A stretch of DNA of 42,855 nt from Ruminococcus sp. (GCA_015066715.1 SVNU01000007.1:1-42855); one strand, 5' to 3'. Positions 8,207-17,751 are shown, numbered from the stretch's first letter. Notes: generated by a model from the sequence alone, not told the origin. Made by a program: numbers and translations.

Positions 8207-9148
8207 TTATTTAAGAGCCTTTCTAACCTGCTCTGCAATATTTTCAGCACAAAGTCCATATTCCTTCAAAAGCTCTGCTGCAGGACCTGAATGACCGTAT
8301 TCATCATTAATACCGATTTTTATGACAGGTACCGGATAACACTGTGTAACTGCTTCCGAAACCGCCGAACCAAGACCGCCGATTACGCTGTGTTCCTCAA
8401 CTGTCATGAGTATTCCGGAATCCTCTGCAACCTTGCAGATAAGTTCCGTATCAAGAGGCTTGATTGTATGAATATTTACAACACCTGCACTGATGCCTTC
8501 TTCCTTGAGCATATCAGATGCCTTTAAGGCTTCATAAACCATAAGACCTGTTGCAATAATTGTAATATCATTGCCCTCTCTTAAATGAACGCCTTTTCCG
8601 ACTTCAAACTTATAGTCATCATTATCATTGAAAACAGGAGCAGCAAGTCTGCCAAAACGCAGATAAACAGGACCTTTCATTTCTGCCGCTGCCTTTACCG
8701 CTGCCTTTGCTTCAATGTCATCTGACGGATTTATAACTGTCATTCCCGGAATTGTTCTCATGAGAGCAATATCCTCGTTGCACTGATGTGTAGCACCATC
8801 CTCACCTACAGAAATACCTGCATGTGTTGCACCGATTTTTACGTTAAGACTCGGATAGCCTATGGAGTTTCTTACGATTTCATAAGCTCTGCCTGCGGCA
8901 AACATTGCAAAGCTGCTGGCAAACGGAATTTTTCCGCATGCAGCAAGACCTGCCGCAACGCCCATCATATTTGCTTCTGCAATACCGCAGTCGAAGAATT
9001 TATCCGGATGTGCCTTTTTAAAAATTCCTGTCTTGGTTGCCGCCGCAAGGTCAGCGTCAAGAACTACGATATCAGGGTTTTCGTTGGCAAGCTCCTTTAT
9101 AGCGTTGCCGTAGCTGTCTCTTGTTGCAATTTTTACTGTATCTGCCAT
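8207..9148 (-). CDS. Transketolase, C-terminal (pyrimidine-binding) subunit
   Basis: Subunit of a split transketolase in the non-oxidative pentose phosphate pathway, 313 residues. It carries the pyrimidine-binding domain, with the cofactor-activating glutamate in GIAEANMMGVAAGLA (about residues 76-90), and the C-terminal transketolase domain (IIATGLMVYEAL, VNIHTIKPLD). The N-terminal subunit gene lies just upstream, five bases away, and the ribosome binding site GGAGGG is within its last codons, so the two are translated together. Deoxyxylulose-phosphate synthase is the main alternative for such proteins. The separate two-subunit layout, common in Firmicutes and archaea, favours transketolase. 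Confidence 0.93.
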   Translation of the reverse strand: MADTVKIATRDSYGNAIKELANENPDIVVLDADLAAATKTGIFKKAHPDKFFDCGIAEANMMGVAAGLAACGKIPFASSFAMFAAGRAYEIVRNSIGYPSLNVKIGATHAGISVGEDGATHQCNEDIALMRTIPGMTVINPSDDIEAKAAVKAAAEMKGPVYLRFGRLAAPVFNDNDDYKFEVGKGVHLREGNDITIIATGLMVYEALKASDMLKEEGISAGVVNIHTIKPLDTELICKVAEDSGILMTVEEHSVIGGLGSAVSEAVTQCYPVPVIKIGINDEYGHSGPAAELLKEYGLCAENIAEQVRKALK

Positions 9149-9153
9149 TTTAA

Positions 9154-9993
9154 TTAACCCTCCAGTTCCTTAAGCTTTGCATTGAGTTCGTCCATTGCCA
9201 TGTCATACTGTTCCTTGTTAGGCGCTGTACCATGCCATGAAACCTGATTTTCCATAAATGATACACCCTTACCCTTAACACTCTTCTGAATGATTACCAC
9301 CGGCTTTCCTGAAACTGTATCAGCTTCAGCAAATGCCTTTTCAATCGAATCAAAATCATGTGCATCCATAGTAATGACATGCCAGCCGAATGCAGCAAAC
9401 TTATCTGTAATAGGCTCAGGAGAGCAGACTTCTGTTATAGCACCATCAATCTGAAGTCCGTTATTGTCAACAACGGCAACAAGATTATCAAGCTTATTGT
9501 GAGCCGCAAACATTGCCGCTTCCCATACCTGACCTTCCTGAATTTCACCGTCGCCTAAAACTGTATAAACCTTATATGATTTATTGTCAAGCTTTCCGGC
9601 AAGTGCCATACCGCAGGCAGCAGAAATTCCCTGTCCCAGCGAACCGCTTGACATATCAACACCCTTTATTTTAATACAAGGGTGTCCCTGAAGCATTGCT
9701 CCGATATGACGAAGTGACTTGAGTTCACTTTCAGGGAAATATCCTTTAAGTGCAAGCACCGAATAAAGTGCAGGTGCACAGTGACCCTTTGAAAGAACAA
9801 AACGGTCTCTGTCCGCATCCTCTGACTTGTCTGCGCTGACATTCATTTTTTCAAAATAAAGATATGTCAGAGTATCGGCAATTGAAAGAGAGCCCCCCGG
9901 ATGACCCGACTTGGCATTGTATGTACCCTCAATTATTCCTTTTCTGACCTTGCAGGCTGTTGCCATTAAGCTTTTATTCTTATTTTCGTCCAT
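9154..9993 (-). CDS. Transketolase, N-terminal (TPP-binding) subunit
   Basis: 279 residues carrying the thiamine diphosphate-binding half of transketolase. His31 in SGHPGG and the SKGHCAPALY motif (68-77) line the active site. GDGEIQEGQ (147-155) with NN at 177-178 is the canonical TPP/Mg2+ motif. It pairs with the next gene to form the full enzyme, which moves two-carbon units between sugar phosphates. ATG is preceded by AGGAGG. It lies 20 bp after a lipoprotein gene in the lspA-rluD-HAD operon, an ordinary metabolic passenger there. Confidence 0.95.
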   Translation of the reverse strand: MDENKNKSLMATACKVRKGIIEGTYNAKSGHPGGSLSIADTLTYLYFEKMNVSADKSEDADRDRFVLSKGHCAPALYSVLALKGYFPESELKSLRHIGAMLQGHPCIKIKGVDMSSGSLGQGISAACGMALAGKLDNKSYKVYTVLGDGEIQEGQVWEAAMFAAHNKLDNLVAVVDNNGLQIDGAITEVCSPEPITDKFAAFGWHVITMDAHDFDSIEKAFAEADTVSGKPVVIIQKSVKGKGVSFMENQVSWHGTAPNKEQYDMAMDELNAKLKELEG

Positions 9994-10013
9994 TTTTTCC
10001 TCCTGAATTTTGC

Positions 10014-10682
10014 CTATTTATTTAATGTGTATGTTCCGCTAAGACTAAAAACATCATAATCCTGTGATTCTATTGAAAGGCTGTGGGCAAGACCGTCCTC
10101 ACCATCAATAACCCAGGTAACCATAATTTTATTAATGTCTGTAAAATAACCATATACCTGATAGGCTGTTTTCCCGTCAAGCATTACAGTTGCAGCAGTA
10201 AGTTCTTCAACGGCATCCTCGGAATACCCCTGATAATACGCATTGGCTACAAGTTCAGCATCCATACCCTCAAAATATGACATTGTTACAATACTTGCTC
10301 TGTCGGGACTGCAATACTGACAAAGAGGTGTTGAATCATCAACCCCTATATCTTCAAATATACACCAGTTCTCAGGCACCTGCATATATCCGAATTTTTC
10401 ATCGCCGATTTCCTTTGTAGGTCCTGTATATGTAACTTCAAGCTCACCATTATCCGCCTGTGCTTCTTTTTCCGGTTCTGTTTCCTCAGTATATTCTGAT
10501 TTTGTTTCTTCTTCCGTTTCAGCCTCTGTTTCTGTTTCCTTTGCCTCTGTTACAGCAACAGTTTCAGTTACAATTTCCTTTTCAGCTTTGCTTTCCGGCT
10601 TTTCCTCAGAACATGCCGAAAGGCTCATTACCATAAGCGCAGCCATCAGAAGCGCTCCGGCTTTTCCCATTTTACCACACAT
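10014..10682 (-). CDS. Lipoprotein of unknown function
   Basis: 222 residues with a type II signal peptide and lipobox LSAC (lipidated Cys24). A low-complexity Glu/Thr-rich linker (about 27-85) is followed by a compact domain (about 85-222) with no family I recognise (motifs KFGYMQVPENWCIF, DGKTAYQVYGYF, LSLSGTYTL). The domain layout, linker then beta-rich fold, resembles small secreted lipoproteins of ruminococci. The start codon overlaps the last base of the HAD gene stop and has AGGAG seven bases upstream, so it is co-translated. Sharing an operon with the lipoprotein signal peptidase gene lspA may be coincidental. Confidence 0.8.
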   Translation of the reverse strand: MCGKMGKAGALLMAALMVMSLSACSEEKPESKAEKEIVTETVAVTEAKETETEAETEEETKSEYTEETEPEKEAQADNGELEVTYTGPTKEIGDEKFGYMQVPENWCIFEDIGVDDSTPLCQYCSPDRASIVTMSYFEGMDAELVANAYYQGYSEDAVEELTAATVMLDGKTAYQVYGYFTDINKIMVTWVIDGEDGLAHSLSIESQDYDVFSLSGTYTLNK

Positions 10683-11494
10683 TATATTTCTCCTAAGTAT
10701 ATTTTATCAATAAGCTCTGCAATAGCACCTTCGTTACATGATTTTGTCAGAACAATGTCTGCCTTTTCCTTGACCAAAGGCTGGGCATTTGCTGTTGCCG
10801 CACCGCAGTCTGCCGTTTCAAGCATTTCGATATCATTGTGATAATCCCCTGCTGCAACAACCCTGATATCCTTCATGTTCATCATTTTCAGATATTCCTT
10901 CAGTGCCGTACCCTTAGAGCCGTTTTTCGGTAACATTTCTATGAATATGTCATGTGAACGAACAAAATCCACAGGATAATCCTTCCCTTTAACATATTCC
11001 TCAATCCTTGTTATCTCATCAGGAGAGGTTGCAAACAGAATTTTGAACCATCCACCTGACGGAACATCCTCTATCGGCATATACAAAGGAGTAACCTGAC
11101 ATATCTGTGTATGCTCTTTCTCATATCCATTATTACATATTATATAAATATTGTCAAGTCTTAAAATTTCAGCGCCCGGATTTTCCATAAAATTCAACAA
11201 ATCCTTTGCTATATTTTCAGCAATTACAGGAAGTTCATCTGTATACAGTACTTTCTGTTCCGAATTGTCGTAAATTAGGGAACCGTTGTACATTATAACA
11301 GGCATTTTTATTTCAAGCTCGTCAATATATCTTTGAGCTGACTGCAAGGTTCTTCCTGTTGCTATAGTAAATTTTCCGCCGTCATGCACAAATTTCTGTA
11401 TAGCATTTTTGTCAATTTCCGACAAAATTTTATTATTCGGAAGAAGTGTTCCATCCAGGTCTGTTATTAAAAAGTATTTTGATAAATCAGGCAT
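10682..11494 (-). CDS. Cof-type HAD-IIB phosphatase
   Basis: 270 residues. HAD motif I is DLDGT (Asp12/Asp14). A lysine (motif III) precedes the C2-type cap, and motif IV is GDYHNDIEMLE near 217-227 (from AAGDYHNDIEML). This is the IIB subfamily that dephosphorylates sugar phosphates, pyridoxal phosphate or FMN; the substrate cannot be told from sequence. It starts 3 bp after rluD and shares one base with the downstream lipoprotein gene. No signal peptide, cytoplasmic. Confidence 0.92.
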   Translation of the reverse strand: MPDLSKYFLITDLDGTLLPNNKILSEIDKNAIQKFVHDGGKFTIATGRTLQSAQRYIDELEIKMPVIMYNGSLIYDNSEQKVLYTDELPVIAENIAKDLLNFMENPGAEILRLDNIYIICNNGYEKEHTQICQVTPLYMPIEDVPSGGWFKILFATSPDEITRIEEYVKGKDYPVDFVRSHDIFIEMLPKNGSKGTALKEYLKMMNMKDIRVVAAGDYHNDIEMLETADCGAATANAQPLVKEKADIVLTKSCNEGAIAELIDKIYLGEI

Positions 11495-11496
11495 AA

Positions 11497-12405
11497 CTAC
11501 TTCACCTTTCTTAAAATATCAGTAAAATATCCGGGAAGCTCACTGTCAAACTCCATATACTTCTCTGTTACAGGATGTATAAAACCGATTTTTTTCGCAT
11601 GCAGACATTGACCATCAATTCCCTTGAAAGCCTTTCCGTAAACATCATCGCCCAGAACAGGATGTCCCTTATAAGCCATATGCACTCTTATCTGATGTGT
11701 TCTTCCCGTTTCAAGGATGCATTTTATATGTGCATATTTTTCAAATTGCTCAATAACACAGTAATGTGTTATTGCATTTTTTGAATTTTTTTCGGTTACG
11801 CACATTTTCTTACGGTCGTTGGGATTTCTGCCTATGGGAGCATTTACTGTTCCCTCAGACTCTCTGAATTTGCCACACGCCACACATTCATATTCCCTTG
11901 TAAAGCTGTGTTCCTTAATCTGCTCCGCAAGGATTTTATGCGCACTGTCTGTTTTGGCAACTATAAGAAGTCCGCTTGTATTTTTGTCTATTCTGTGGAC
12001 AATTCCCGGTCTGATCACGCCGTTAATTCCCGAAAGACTGTCACCGCAATGATAAAGAAGTGCATTTACAAGGGTACCACTGTAATTCCCCGGTGCAGGA
12101 TGAACAACCATTCCCTTTGGCTTGTTGACTACAAGTAAGCTTTCATCCTCATAGACTATATCAAGGGGAATATTTTCAGGCTCTGTGTTAAGCTCCACAG
12201 GCTCTGAAATTGTTACGGTTATACTGTCTCCCGACCTTTGCTTGTAGTTTTTTGCAACTGTTTTCCCGTTTACAAGAACTCCACCGTTTTCTATAAGATT
12301 TTGTATTGCTGTACGTGTAAGACCAAGATTCTGCATACTCAGCCATTTGTCAAGACGCTGTCCGTCATCATCCTCCGTTACTTCCAAAAGGATTTCTTCA
12401 TTCAT
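11497..12405 (-). CDS. rluD: Ribosomal large subunit pseudouridine synthase, RluD family (YlyB-like)
   Basis: 302 residues: an N-terminal S4 RNA-binding domain (about 15-75) and a pseudouridine synthase domain with the catalytic aspartate in GIVHRIDKNTSGLL (Asp140). It isomerises uridines of 23S rRNA (helix 69 in the E. coli enzyme); exact targets here are inferred. It overlaps the end of lspA by eight bases (ATGAATGA), which implies translational coupling. The lspA-rluD pair is the same as lspA-ylyB in B. subtilis. Confidence 0.93.
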   Translation of the reverse strand: MNEEILLEVTEDDDGQRLDKWLSMQNLGLTRTAIQNLIENGGVLVNGKTVAKNYKQRSGDSITVTISEPVELNTEPENIPLDIVYEDESLLVVNKPKGMVVHPAPGNYSGTLVNALLYHCGDSLSGINGVIRPGIVHRIDKNTSGLLIVAKTDSAHKILAEQIKEHSFTREYECVACGKFRESEGTVNAPIGRNPNDRKKMCVTEKNSKNAITHYCVIEQFEKYAHIKCILETGRTHQIRVHMAYKGHPVLGDDVYGKAFKGIDGQCLHAKKIGFIHPVTEKYMEFDSELPGYFTDILRKVK

Positions 12406-12919
12406 TTTCAGACACCTTTTCTTTGTTTACTTTTTCTCCCTTATCCTTAAAATCAAAGAAAACAATCTGAATAAGAAGGAGTATAACACCGATTACAACA
12501 CAGCAGTCTGCAAAATTGAAAACTGCAAAATCCATAAACTGCACATCAAAATAATCCACAACCTTACCATCTCTGAAAAGTCGGTCTATAATGTTTCCAA
12601 GCCCGCCGCTTATAATAAGTGTCATGGAAATAAGGGTCAGCTTTTCCTTGCTGTGCTTTATCATATACCAGCCACAGAATATCATAAGTGCAGCCGTTAC
12701 AGCTATTAAAATCCATCTCATACCAGAAAAGCTTCCGAACAATGCTCCGTCATTTTCAAGGTATGTCAGATTTAAAATATCAAAATCACCAATTGAAAGA
12801 AAATCCTTTGACGGCTGTCCTTTAAGGCTGTCAATCGCCCATATTTTTATAAGCTGGTCAGCTGCGGTCAGAAGAATAATTGCAGCAAAAGCTATAATTA
12901 CAGATAACATATTTATCAT
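12398..12919 (-). CDS. lspA: Lipoprotein signal peptidase (signal peptidase II)
   Basis: 173 residues with four membrane helices. It removes the signal peptide from diacylglyceryl-modified prolipoproteins. The aspartic protease pair is Asp112 in GLGNIIDR and Asp138 in FNFAD, with the conserved ENDGALFG at 55-62. An alternative ATG three codons downstream (12910) has better ribosome-binding-site spacing (GAG nine bases away), so the first three residues are uncertain. The C-terminus is a charged cytoplasmic tail (KDKGEKVNKEK). A hairpin between ileS and this gene (12932-12962) may limit read-through. Confidence 0.95.
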   Translation of the reverse strand: MINMLSVIIAFAAIILLTAADQLIKIWAIDSLKGQPSKDFLSIGDFDILNLTYLENDGALFGSFSGMRWILIAVTAALMIFCGWYMIKHSKEKLTLISMTLIISGGLGNIIDRLFRDGKVVDYFDVQFMDFAVFNFADCCVVIGVILLLIQIVFFDFKDKGEKVNKEKVSENE

Positions 12920-12931
12920 CTCATTTCTATT

Positions 12932-12962
12932 AAAGGGGACGCTTTTTAAAAACGTCCCCTTT
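12932..12962 (-). terminator. Hairpin between ileS and lspA
   Basis: A strong stem (AAAGGGGACG and complement, about 10 bp) sits 21 bp after ileS and 13 bp before lspA. On the minus strand it is followed by TTTAAT; on the plus strand by TTTTTA. It could terminate the division/ileS transcript or act as a partial attenuator. No separate lspA promoter is visible. Confidence 0.65.
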
Positions 12963-12982
12963 TTATGGTTACAAATTATTTA

Positions 12983-15748
12983 TTACTTGATAACAGAAGC
13001 ACATCTTTCACAAAGTGTAGGATGCTCTGCATTCTTGCCAACTGTTTCTGAGTAGCACCAGCATCTTTCGCACTTATCGCCTGAAGCCTTTACAACCTCA
13101 TAAGTTGTATCACCTTCAGCGTCAGCAACAACTGATACACCTGAAACGATGAGAATATCTGCAAGCTGTGAAGCAAGTTCATTGTACTTGTCAGCCATAT
13201 CGCCTGTACAGTGAATAACAATATTGGCTTCAAGTGACTTACCGATTACCTTTTCATTACGCTTTTCTTCAAGAACCTTGTTAACAGCTTCTCTGATACC
13301 GTAAATGAAATCCCACTTTTCAACAAATTCATCTGTAAAGTCAACACCGGACTTTTCAGGCATCTGATTGAGGAAAATGCTTTCGGCATTGTCATCCTTT
13401 GAATGTGGGAGGAAGCTCCAGATTTCCTCAGCTGTGTAAGACATAATCGGTGCAATAAGTCTTGCAATACCGCTTAAAATCTTGTACATAGCTGTCTGTG
13501 CACTGCGTCTTTCAGCAGACTTTTCAGGAGTACAGTAAAGTCTGTCCTTGATAATGTCAAGGTAGAAGTTTGACATATCTGTTACACAGAAATTATGAAT
13601 GCTGTGGAAAGCAATATGGAAGTCAAATTCATTGTATCCGCCCTGTACCTTATCAATAAGGCTGTCAAGACGCATAATTGCCCACTTGTCTATTTCAAGC
13701 ATATCATTATATGAAACGCTGTCTGTATCAGGATTAAAGCCTTCGCCATTTGAAATATTACCTAAAATAAATCTTGCAGTATTTCTGATTTTCTTGTAAG
13801 CGTCAGAAAGCTGCTTTAAGATTTCAGGTGAAATTCTGATATCTGAATGATAGTCAGAAGAAGCAACCCAGAGTCTTAAAATATCAGCACCGTACTGGTT
13901 GATAACATCCATAGGGTCAACGCCGTTGCCAAGTGACTTATGCATTGCCTTACCCTGTCCGTCAACTACCCAGCCGTGAGTACAAACATTCTTATAAGGA
14001 GCTGTTCCCTTGAACACAACTGATGTAAGGAGTGATGACTGGAACCAGCCTCTGTACTGGTCAGCACCCTCAAGATAAAGGTCAGCAGGCCAGTTAAGTG
14101 AATCATACTGTTCCATAACAGCTGTATGTGAAACACCGCTGTCAAACCATACGTCCATAATGTCGTATTCCTTTGTAAATTCACCGCAGCCGCATTCACA
14201 CTTGACTGTTTCAGGAATAAATTCGCTGACTTCTCTTGTCCACCATGCATCAGAGCTTTCCTTACGGAAAAGTTCAGAAATAGCCTTGATTGTTTCATCA
14301 TTTACAATCGGCTTTCCGCAGTCCTTACAGTAAATAATCGGAATCGGAACGCCCCATGTTCTTTGTCTTGAGATACACCAGTCTGATCTGTCACGAACCA
14401 TTCCCTTGATTCTTTCTTCGCCCCATGCCGGAATCCAGTTAACGCTTTCAATAGCCTTTACCGCTTCATCCTTAAAGCCGTTTACCGAGCAGAACCACTG
14501 TTCTGTCGCACGGTAAATAATCGGGCTGTGACATCTCCAGCAATGCGGATACTGGTGAGTAATATCCTCACTTGCAAGAAGTGCGCCTGTTTCCTGAAGC
14601 TTCTTGGCAATAGCCTTGTTTGCTTCATTTGTGTCAAGACCTGCAAATTCGCCGGCTTCTTCAGTCTGCTTACCCTTTGAGTCAACACATACCAGAATAC
14701 CGATATCGTCATAATTCTTGCAGACTTCAAAGTCCTCAACACCATATCCCGGAGCAGTATGTACACAGCCTGTACCGCTTTCGAGAGTTACATGGTCGCC
14801 GACAATAACAGGTGAAAGTCTGTCATAAAGAGGATGCTTTGTCTTGATATGTTCAAGCTCTGCGCCTGTAAATGAGCCTACAGTTTCGTAGTTATCAATA
14901 CCTGCGGACTTCATTGTAGCGTCTGCAAGTTCAAGAGCCATTACATAGTATTCATCACCGTTTTTAACGAGTGTATATTCATATTCAGGGCCAAGACATA
15001 TAGCAAGGTTACCCGGAATTGTCCATGTTGTAGTAGTCCAGATTACAAAATAAACCTTTGATAAATCAAGACCCATAGCTGTGAAAAGACCCTTATCGTC
15101 TGTTACATTGAATTTAACATAAATTGATGTACATGGGTCATTTGAGTATTCGATTTCAGCTTCAGCAAGTGCTGTATTACAATCAGGACACCAGTATACA
15201 GGCTTTAATCCCTTATACATGTATCCTCTTTTAGCCATTTCGCCGAATACTTCAATCTGTCTTGCCTCATACTCAGGCTTGAGGGTAAGATACGGGTCGT
15301 CATAGTCACCAATTGTACCTATACGCTTGAACTGTTCCATCTGGCTCTTTACGTGCTTCATTGCAAAGTCCTTGCACTGCTTACGAAGCTCAACCGGAGG
15401 AATAGCACCATTTTCAACACCGATTTCCTTCATTGCTTTAAGCTCAATCGGAAGTCCGTGTGTATCCCAGCCGGGAACATAAGGAGCACAGAAGCCGCTC
15501 ATGTTCTTGTGCTTTATTATAAAGTCCTTGAGTGTTTTGTTTAAAGCTGTACCGACATGAATCTGACCATTTGCATACGGAGGACCGTCATGAAGGATAT
15601 ACTTAGGCTTATCCTTGTTGTTGTCAATCATCTTATAATAAAGTCGGTTGTCTTCCCATTTTTTAAGTGTATCAGGTTCTCTTTTCGGGAGATTACCTCT
15701 CATAGGGAAATCTGTCTGTGGCAGATTTAAAGTCTTATTGTAATCCAT
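12983..15748 (-). CDS. ileS: Isoleucyl-tRNA synthetase
   Basis: 921 residues, the normal bacterial length. It charges tRNA-Ile. The class I signatures are PYANGQIHVGT (HIGH-type, 58-67) and GKAMHKSLGN near residue 600, a histidine-containing KMSKS form I associate with clostridial enzymes. The editing (CP1) domain lies between them. The C-terminal zinc finger CERCWCYS..CERC lies near 898-918. It follows divIVA by three bases, as in B. subtilis. There is no room for a T-box leader here, so expression depends on the upstream operon. Confidence 0.97.
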   Translation of the reverse strand: MDYNKTLNLPQTDFPMRGNLPKREPDTLKKWEDNRLYYKMIDNNKDKPKYILHDGPPYANGQIHVGTALNKTLKDFIIKHKNMSGFCAPYVPGWDTHGLPIELKAMKEIGVENGAIPPVELRKQCKDFAMKHVKSQMEQFKRIGTIGDYDDPYLTLKPEYEARQIEVFGEMAKRGYMYKGLKPVYWCPDCNTALAEAEIEYSNDPCTSIYVKFNVTDDKGLFTAMGLDLSKVYFVIWTTTTWTIPGNLAICLGPEYEYTLVKNGDEYYVMALELADATMKSAGIDNYETVGSFTGAELEHIKTKHPLYDRLSPVIVGDHVTLESGTGCVHTAPGYGVEDFEVCKNYDDIGILVCVDSKGKQTEEAGEFAGLDTNEANKAIAKKLQETGALLASEDITHQYPHCWRCHSPIIYRATEQWFCSVNGFKDEAVKAIESVNWIPAWGEERIKGMVRDRSDWCISRQRTWGVPIPIIYCKDCGKPIVNDETIKAISELFRKESSDAWWTREVSEFIPETVKCECGCGEFTKEYDIMDVWFDSGVSHTAVMEQYDSLNWPADLYLEGADQYRGWFQSSLLTSVVFKGTAPYKNVCTHGWVVDGQGKAMHKSLGNGVDPMDVINQYGADILRLWVASSDYHSDIRISPEILKQLSDAYKKIRNTARFILGNISNGEGFNPDTDSVSYNDMLEIDKWAIMRLDSLIDKVQGGYNEFDFHIAFHSIHNFCVTDMSNFYLDIIKDRLYCTPEKSAERRSAQTAMYKILSGIARLIAPIMSYTAEEIWSFLPHSKDDNAESIFLNQMPEKSGVDFTDEFVEKWDFIYGIREAVNKVLEEKRNEKVIGKSLEANIVIHCTGDMADKYNELASQLADILIVSGVSVVADAEGDTTYEVVKASGDKCERCWCYSETVGKNAEHPTLCERCASVIK

Positions 15749-15751
15749 CGT

Positions 15752-16462
15752 TTATACTTCTTCCTTTTCAGTTACTTGCTCTGCTGCGCCCTGTGGATTT
15801 TTCTGACCAAACTGAAGATCTGTAAATCTTGATTCATAAGCACCTCTTACCGTTCTTGCAGAAAAGCTTGATGTAGCAAATGGGTCCGGTGTCGGAGGTT
15901 CTTCATATGAAGTCTGTGCTGGAGCCGGAGCTGCAGCAGCTGCAGAATTATAAGCCGGTGCCGGCTGTTCATCTGTTTCAATTTCCGGCATTGTTGAAAT
16001 CATCGCAAGGTGTTCCTTGTACATGTCAAACAGAGTCTTTTTAAACTCTGAAACCTGTCTTTGTGCCTCAACGAGATTTTCCTTTTCCTTAGCAATTTCA
16101 GCTCTGTTCTTTTCCATTGCCGCTTCGTGCTGAACAGTTGCTTCATCAATTAAAATCTGTGCCTTTTCCTGTGCCTTGGCAATAATTTCATCAGCCTTTT
16201 CCTGCGCTTCGGCAATTACCTGATGACCCTGCTTCTGTGCACCGAGCAAAGCGTCCTTTAAAGCATCCTCATCACTGCGGTATTCTCTTACCTTGTCAGC
16301 AAGAATCTGAATTTTATTGTGAAGATCTTCTCTTTCAGCGTCAAGCTCTTCAAATTCAACAATTAATTCAGCAAGAAAATCATCAATATCTTCCTGCTTA
16401 TAGCCGAATGCGGCTTTTTCAAATTTTCTTTCTTTGATATCGTTTGCACTAATCAATGCCAC
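15752..16462 (-). CDS. divIVA: DivIVA family cell-division/polar scaffold protein
   Basis: 236 residues. The conserved N-terminal lipid-binding segment (ANDIKERKFEKAAFGYKQEDIDDFL) is followed by a long coiled coil (about 30-150) and a Pro/Ala-rich, disordered C-terminus. DivIVA binds negatively curved membrane at poles and septa and recruits partners. The start is uncertain: GTG at 16462 lies only three bases from AGAGG, whereas TTG at 16456 has nine-base spacing. The difference is two residues at the membrane-insertion end. It stands in the ylm cluster between ylmH and ileS. Confidence 0.93.
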   Translation of the reverse strand: MALISANDIKERKFEKAAFGYKQEDIDDFLAELIVEFEELDAEREDLHNKIQILADKVREYRSDEDALKDALLGAQKQGHQVIAEAQEKADEIIAKAQEKAQILIDEATVQHEAAMEKNRAEIAKEKENLVEAQRQVSEFKKTLFDMYKEHLAMISTMPEIETDEQPAPAYNSAAAAAPAPAQTSYEEPPTPDPFATSSFSARTVRGAYESRFTDLQFGQKNPQGAAEQVTEKEEV

Positions 16463-16469
16463 TCACCTC

Positions 16470-17231
16470 TTAACAATATTTCAACACAGTAACGTGTATT
16501 CTGCCTTTTTTTGTCATTCCCGAAACTGTTTTAAGCACATATTTCCCATAACCTCTTACAGAAAATATATCACCTTCACTCAAAGCATACGAACAGTCAT
16601 ATTTAAGGGAAGAATTAACTTCCACTCCAATACCCTTTATTATACCGGAAACTTTTCCTCTGCTCAGATTAAGCGCAAGCCCCACAACAGCATCAAGCCT
16701 TAAAGATGCAGCTGTACCGCTCAGCTCCTTGAAATTCTGAAGCTTTTTCAGAAGTCCCGGATATTTTTCGTCATACTTTACACCGGAATTACCGATTTTC
16801 GTTATTTCGGATGTAATTACGTCTTTTACAGTTCTTGAAACAGCTATCTGTGCCACACCGTCATCAATGACAATATCGCCGAGCGTTTCACGTTTTATTC
16901 CAAGCGCCATAAGTGCCCCGAGAAAATCTCTGTGCGAGAGCCTGCTGCCCTGTCTGAATTTAAATGTAACAAGCTCAAGAGGGAAATCACTGCTTTCGGG
17001 CTGAAAATATTCCTTATAGACACAAAGGATATTTCTTTCGGCATTTTCAAAAGCGCCGTAAAAGCAATAATTTTCGCACATAAGCCGTTTCAGTTCTTTT
17101 TCTGCGGCACTGCACTCAGCGGCGTTGAGAAACGATGAATAAACTGCGCCTCTTTTTTCCGCAAGCATTACCATGTCACATATTCTGGAAAGAAACAGCC
17201 TGTCCTCTGCTGAAGATGTACCATCAGCCAT
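16470..17231 (-). CDS. ylmH: YlmH-type RNA-binding (S4 domain) protein
   Basis: 253 residues from the ATG at 17231. It is an N-terminal YlmH-type domain followed by an S4 RNA-binding fold in the last third (LRLDAVVGLALNLSRGK, then GDIFSVRGYGKYVL). In B. subtilis YlmH binds stalled 50S-tRNA complexes in ribosome quality control and is clustered with division genes. The ribosome binding site (GGAG inside the end of sepF) is unusually far from this ATG. TTG codons at 17261 or 17273 would overlap sepF and extend the protein by 10-14 residues. Family length (about 257) favours the ATG. Confidence 0.88.
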   Translation of the reverse strand: MADGTSSAEDRLFLSRICDMVMLAEKRGAVYSSFLNAAECSAAEKELKRLMCENYCFYGAFENAERNILCVYKEYFQPESSDFPLELVTFKFRQGSRLSHRDFLGALMALGIKRETLGDIVIDDGVAQIAVSRTVKDVITSEITKIGNSGVKYDEKYPGLLKKLQNFKELSGTAASLRLDAVVGLALNLSRGKVSGIIKGIGVEVNSSLKYDCSYALSEGDIFSVRGYGKYVLKTVSGMTKKGRIHVTVLKYC

Positions 17232-17235
17232 TTTA

Positions 17236-17751
17236 TCAGAGATATACTCCGTTGTTTTCAAGCTCTCCGACAAGATCCTCGCCGATAAAGCCTACATTGT
17301 AAGGAGTAATGATATATGTCATGTTGGCAACCGGTTTCAGGCTTCCGCCGTTTGCATATGCAACACCGACAAGAAAATCTATAATTCTTCTCTTTGTATC
17401 TGCTGAAGCAGTTTCAAGATTTAACACAACTGTCTTTTTTGCAATAAGATGGTCAGCAATCTGCTTTGCATCTGTGAAAACCTCAGGTTTTACAAGAACT
17501 ACCTGAAGCTGAGCTGTCGCCTGAATATTCACAACCTTATTTCCTCTTTTCGCTTCTTCATTGTCAAAACGTTCTGCACGGTAGCTTCTGCCTGCGTCAT
17601 AGCTGCTTTCACGCTCTCTTTCAGGAGCATAACCACTGCTGCTGTGTGAGCTTGTGTGCTGCTGCGGCTTTCCGTATGACATTTCTTCGTACTGCTCATC
17701 TCCTTCTTCAGGCGGTACGAAAAAGTCCTTGATGTTCTTGAAAAATTCCAT
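17236..17751 (-). CDS. sepF: Cell division protein SepF
   Basis: 171 residues. The N-terminal amphipathic membrane-binding segment (MEFFKNIKDFFVPP) leads into a disordered, Ser/Tyr/Arg-rich linker (about 20-75). The C-terminal SepF domain (about 80-171) has VVLVKPEVFTDAKQIAD and VVLNLETASADTKRRIIDFLVG. It tethers FtsZ to the membrane and arranges the filaments. It lies five bases before ylmH. The usual ylmG gene between sepF and ylmH is absent here. Confidence 0.95.
   Translation of the reverse strand: MEFFKNIKDFFVPPEEGDEQYEEMSYGKPQQHTSSHSSSGYAPERERESSYDAGRSYRAERFDNEEAKRGNKVVNIQATAQLQVVLVKPEVFTDAKQIADHLIAKKTVVLNLETASADTKRRIIDFLVGVAYANGGSLKPVANMTYIITPYNVGFIGEDLVGELENNGVYL

Noticed and set aside
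15749-15800. T-box leader for ileS
   Set aside because: Only three bases separate divIVA and ileS, so no leader can fit.
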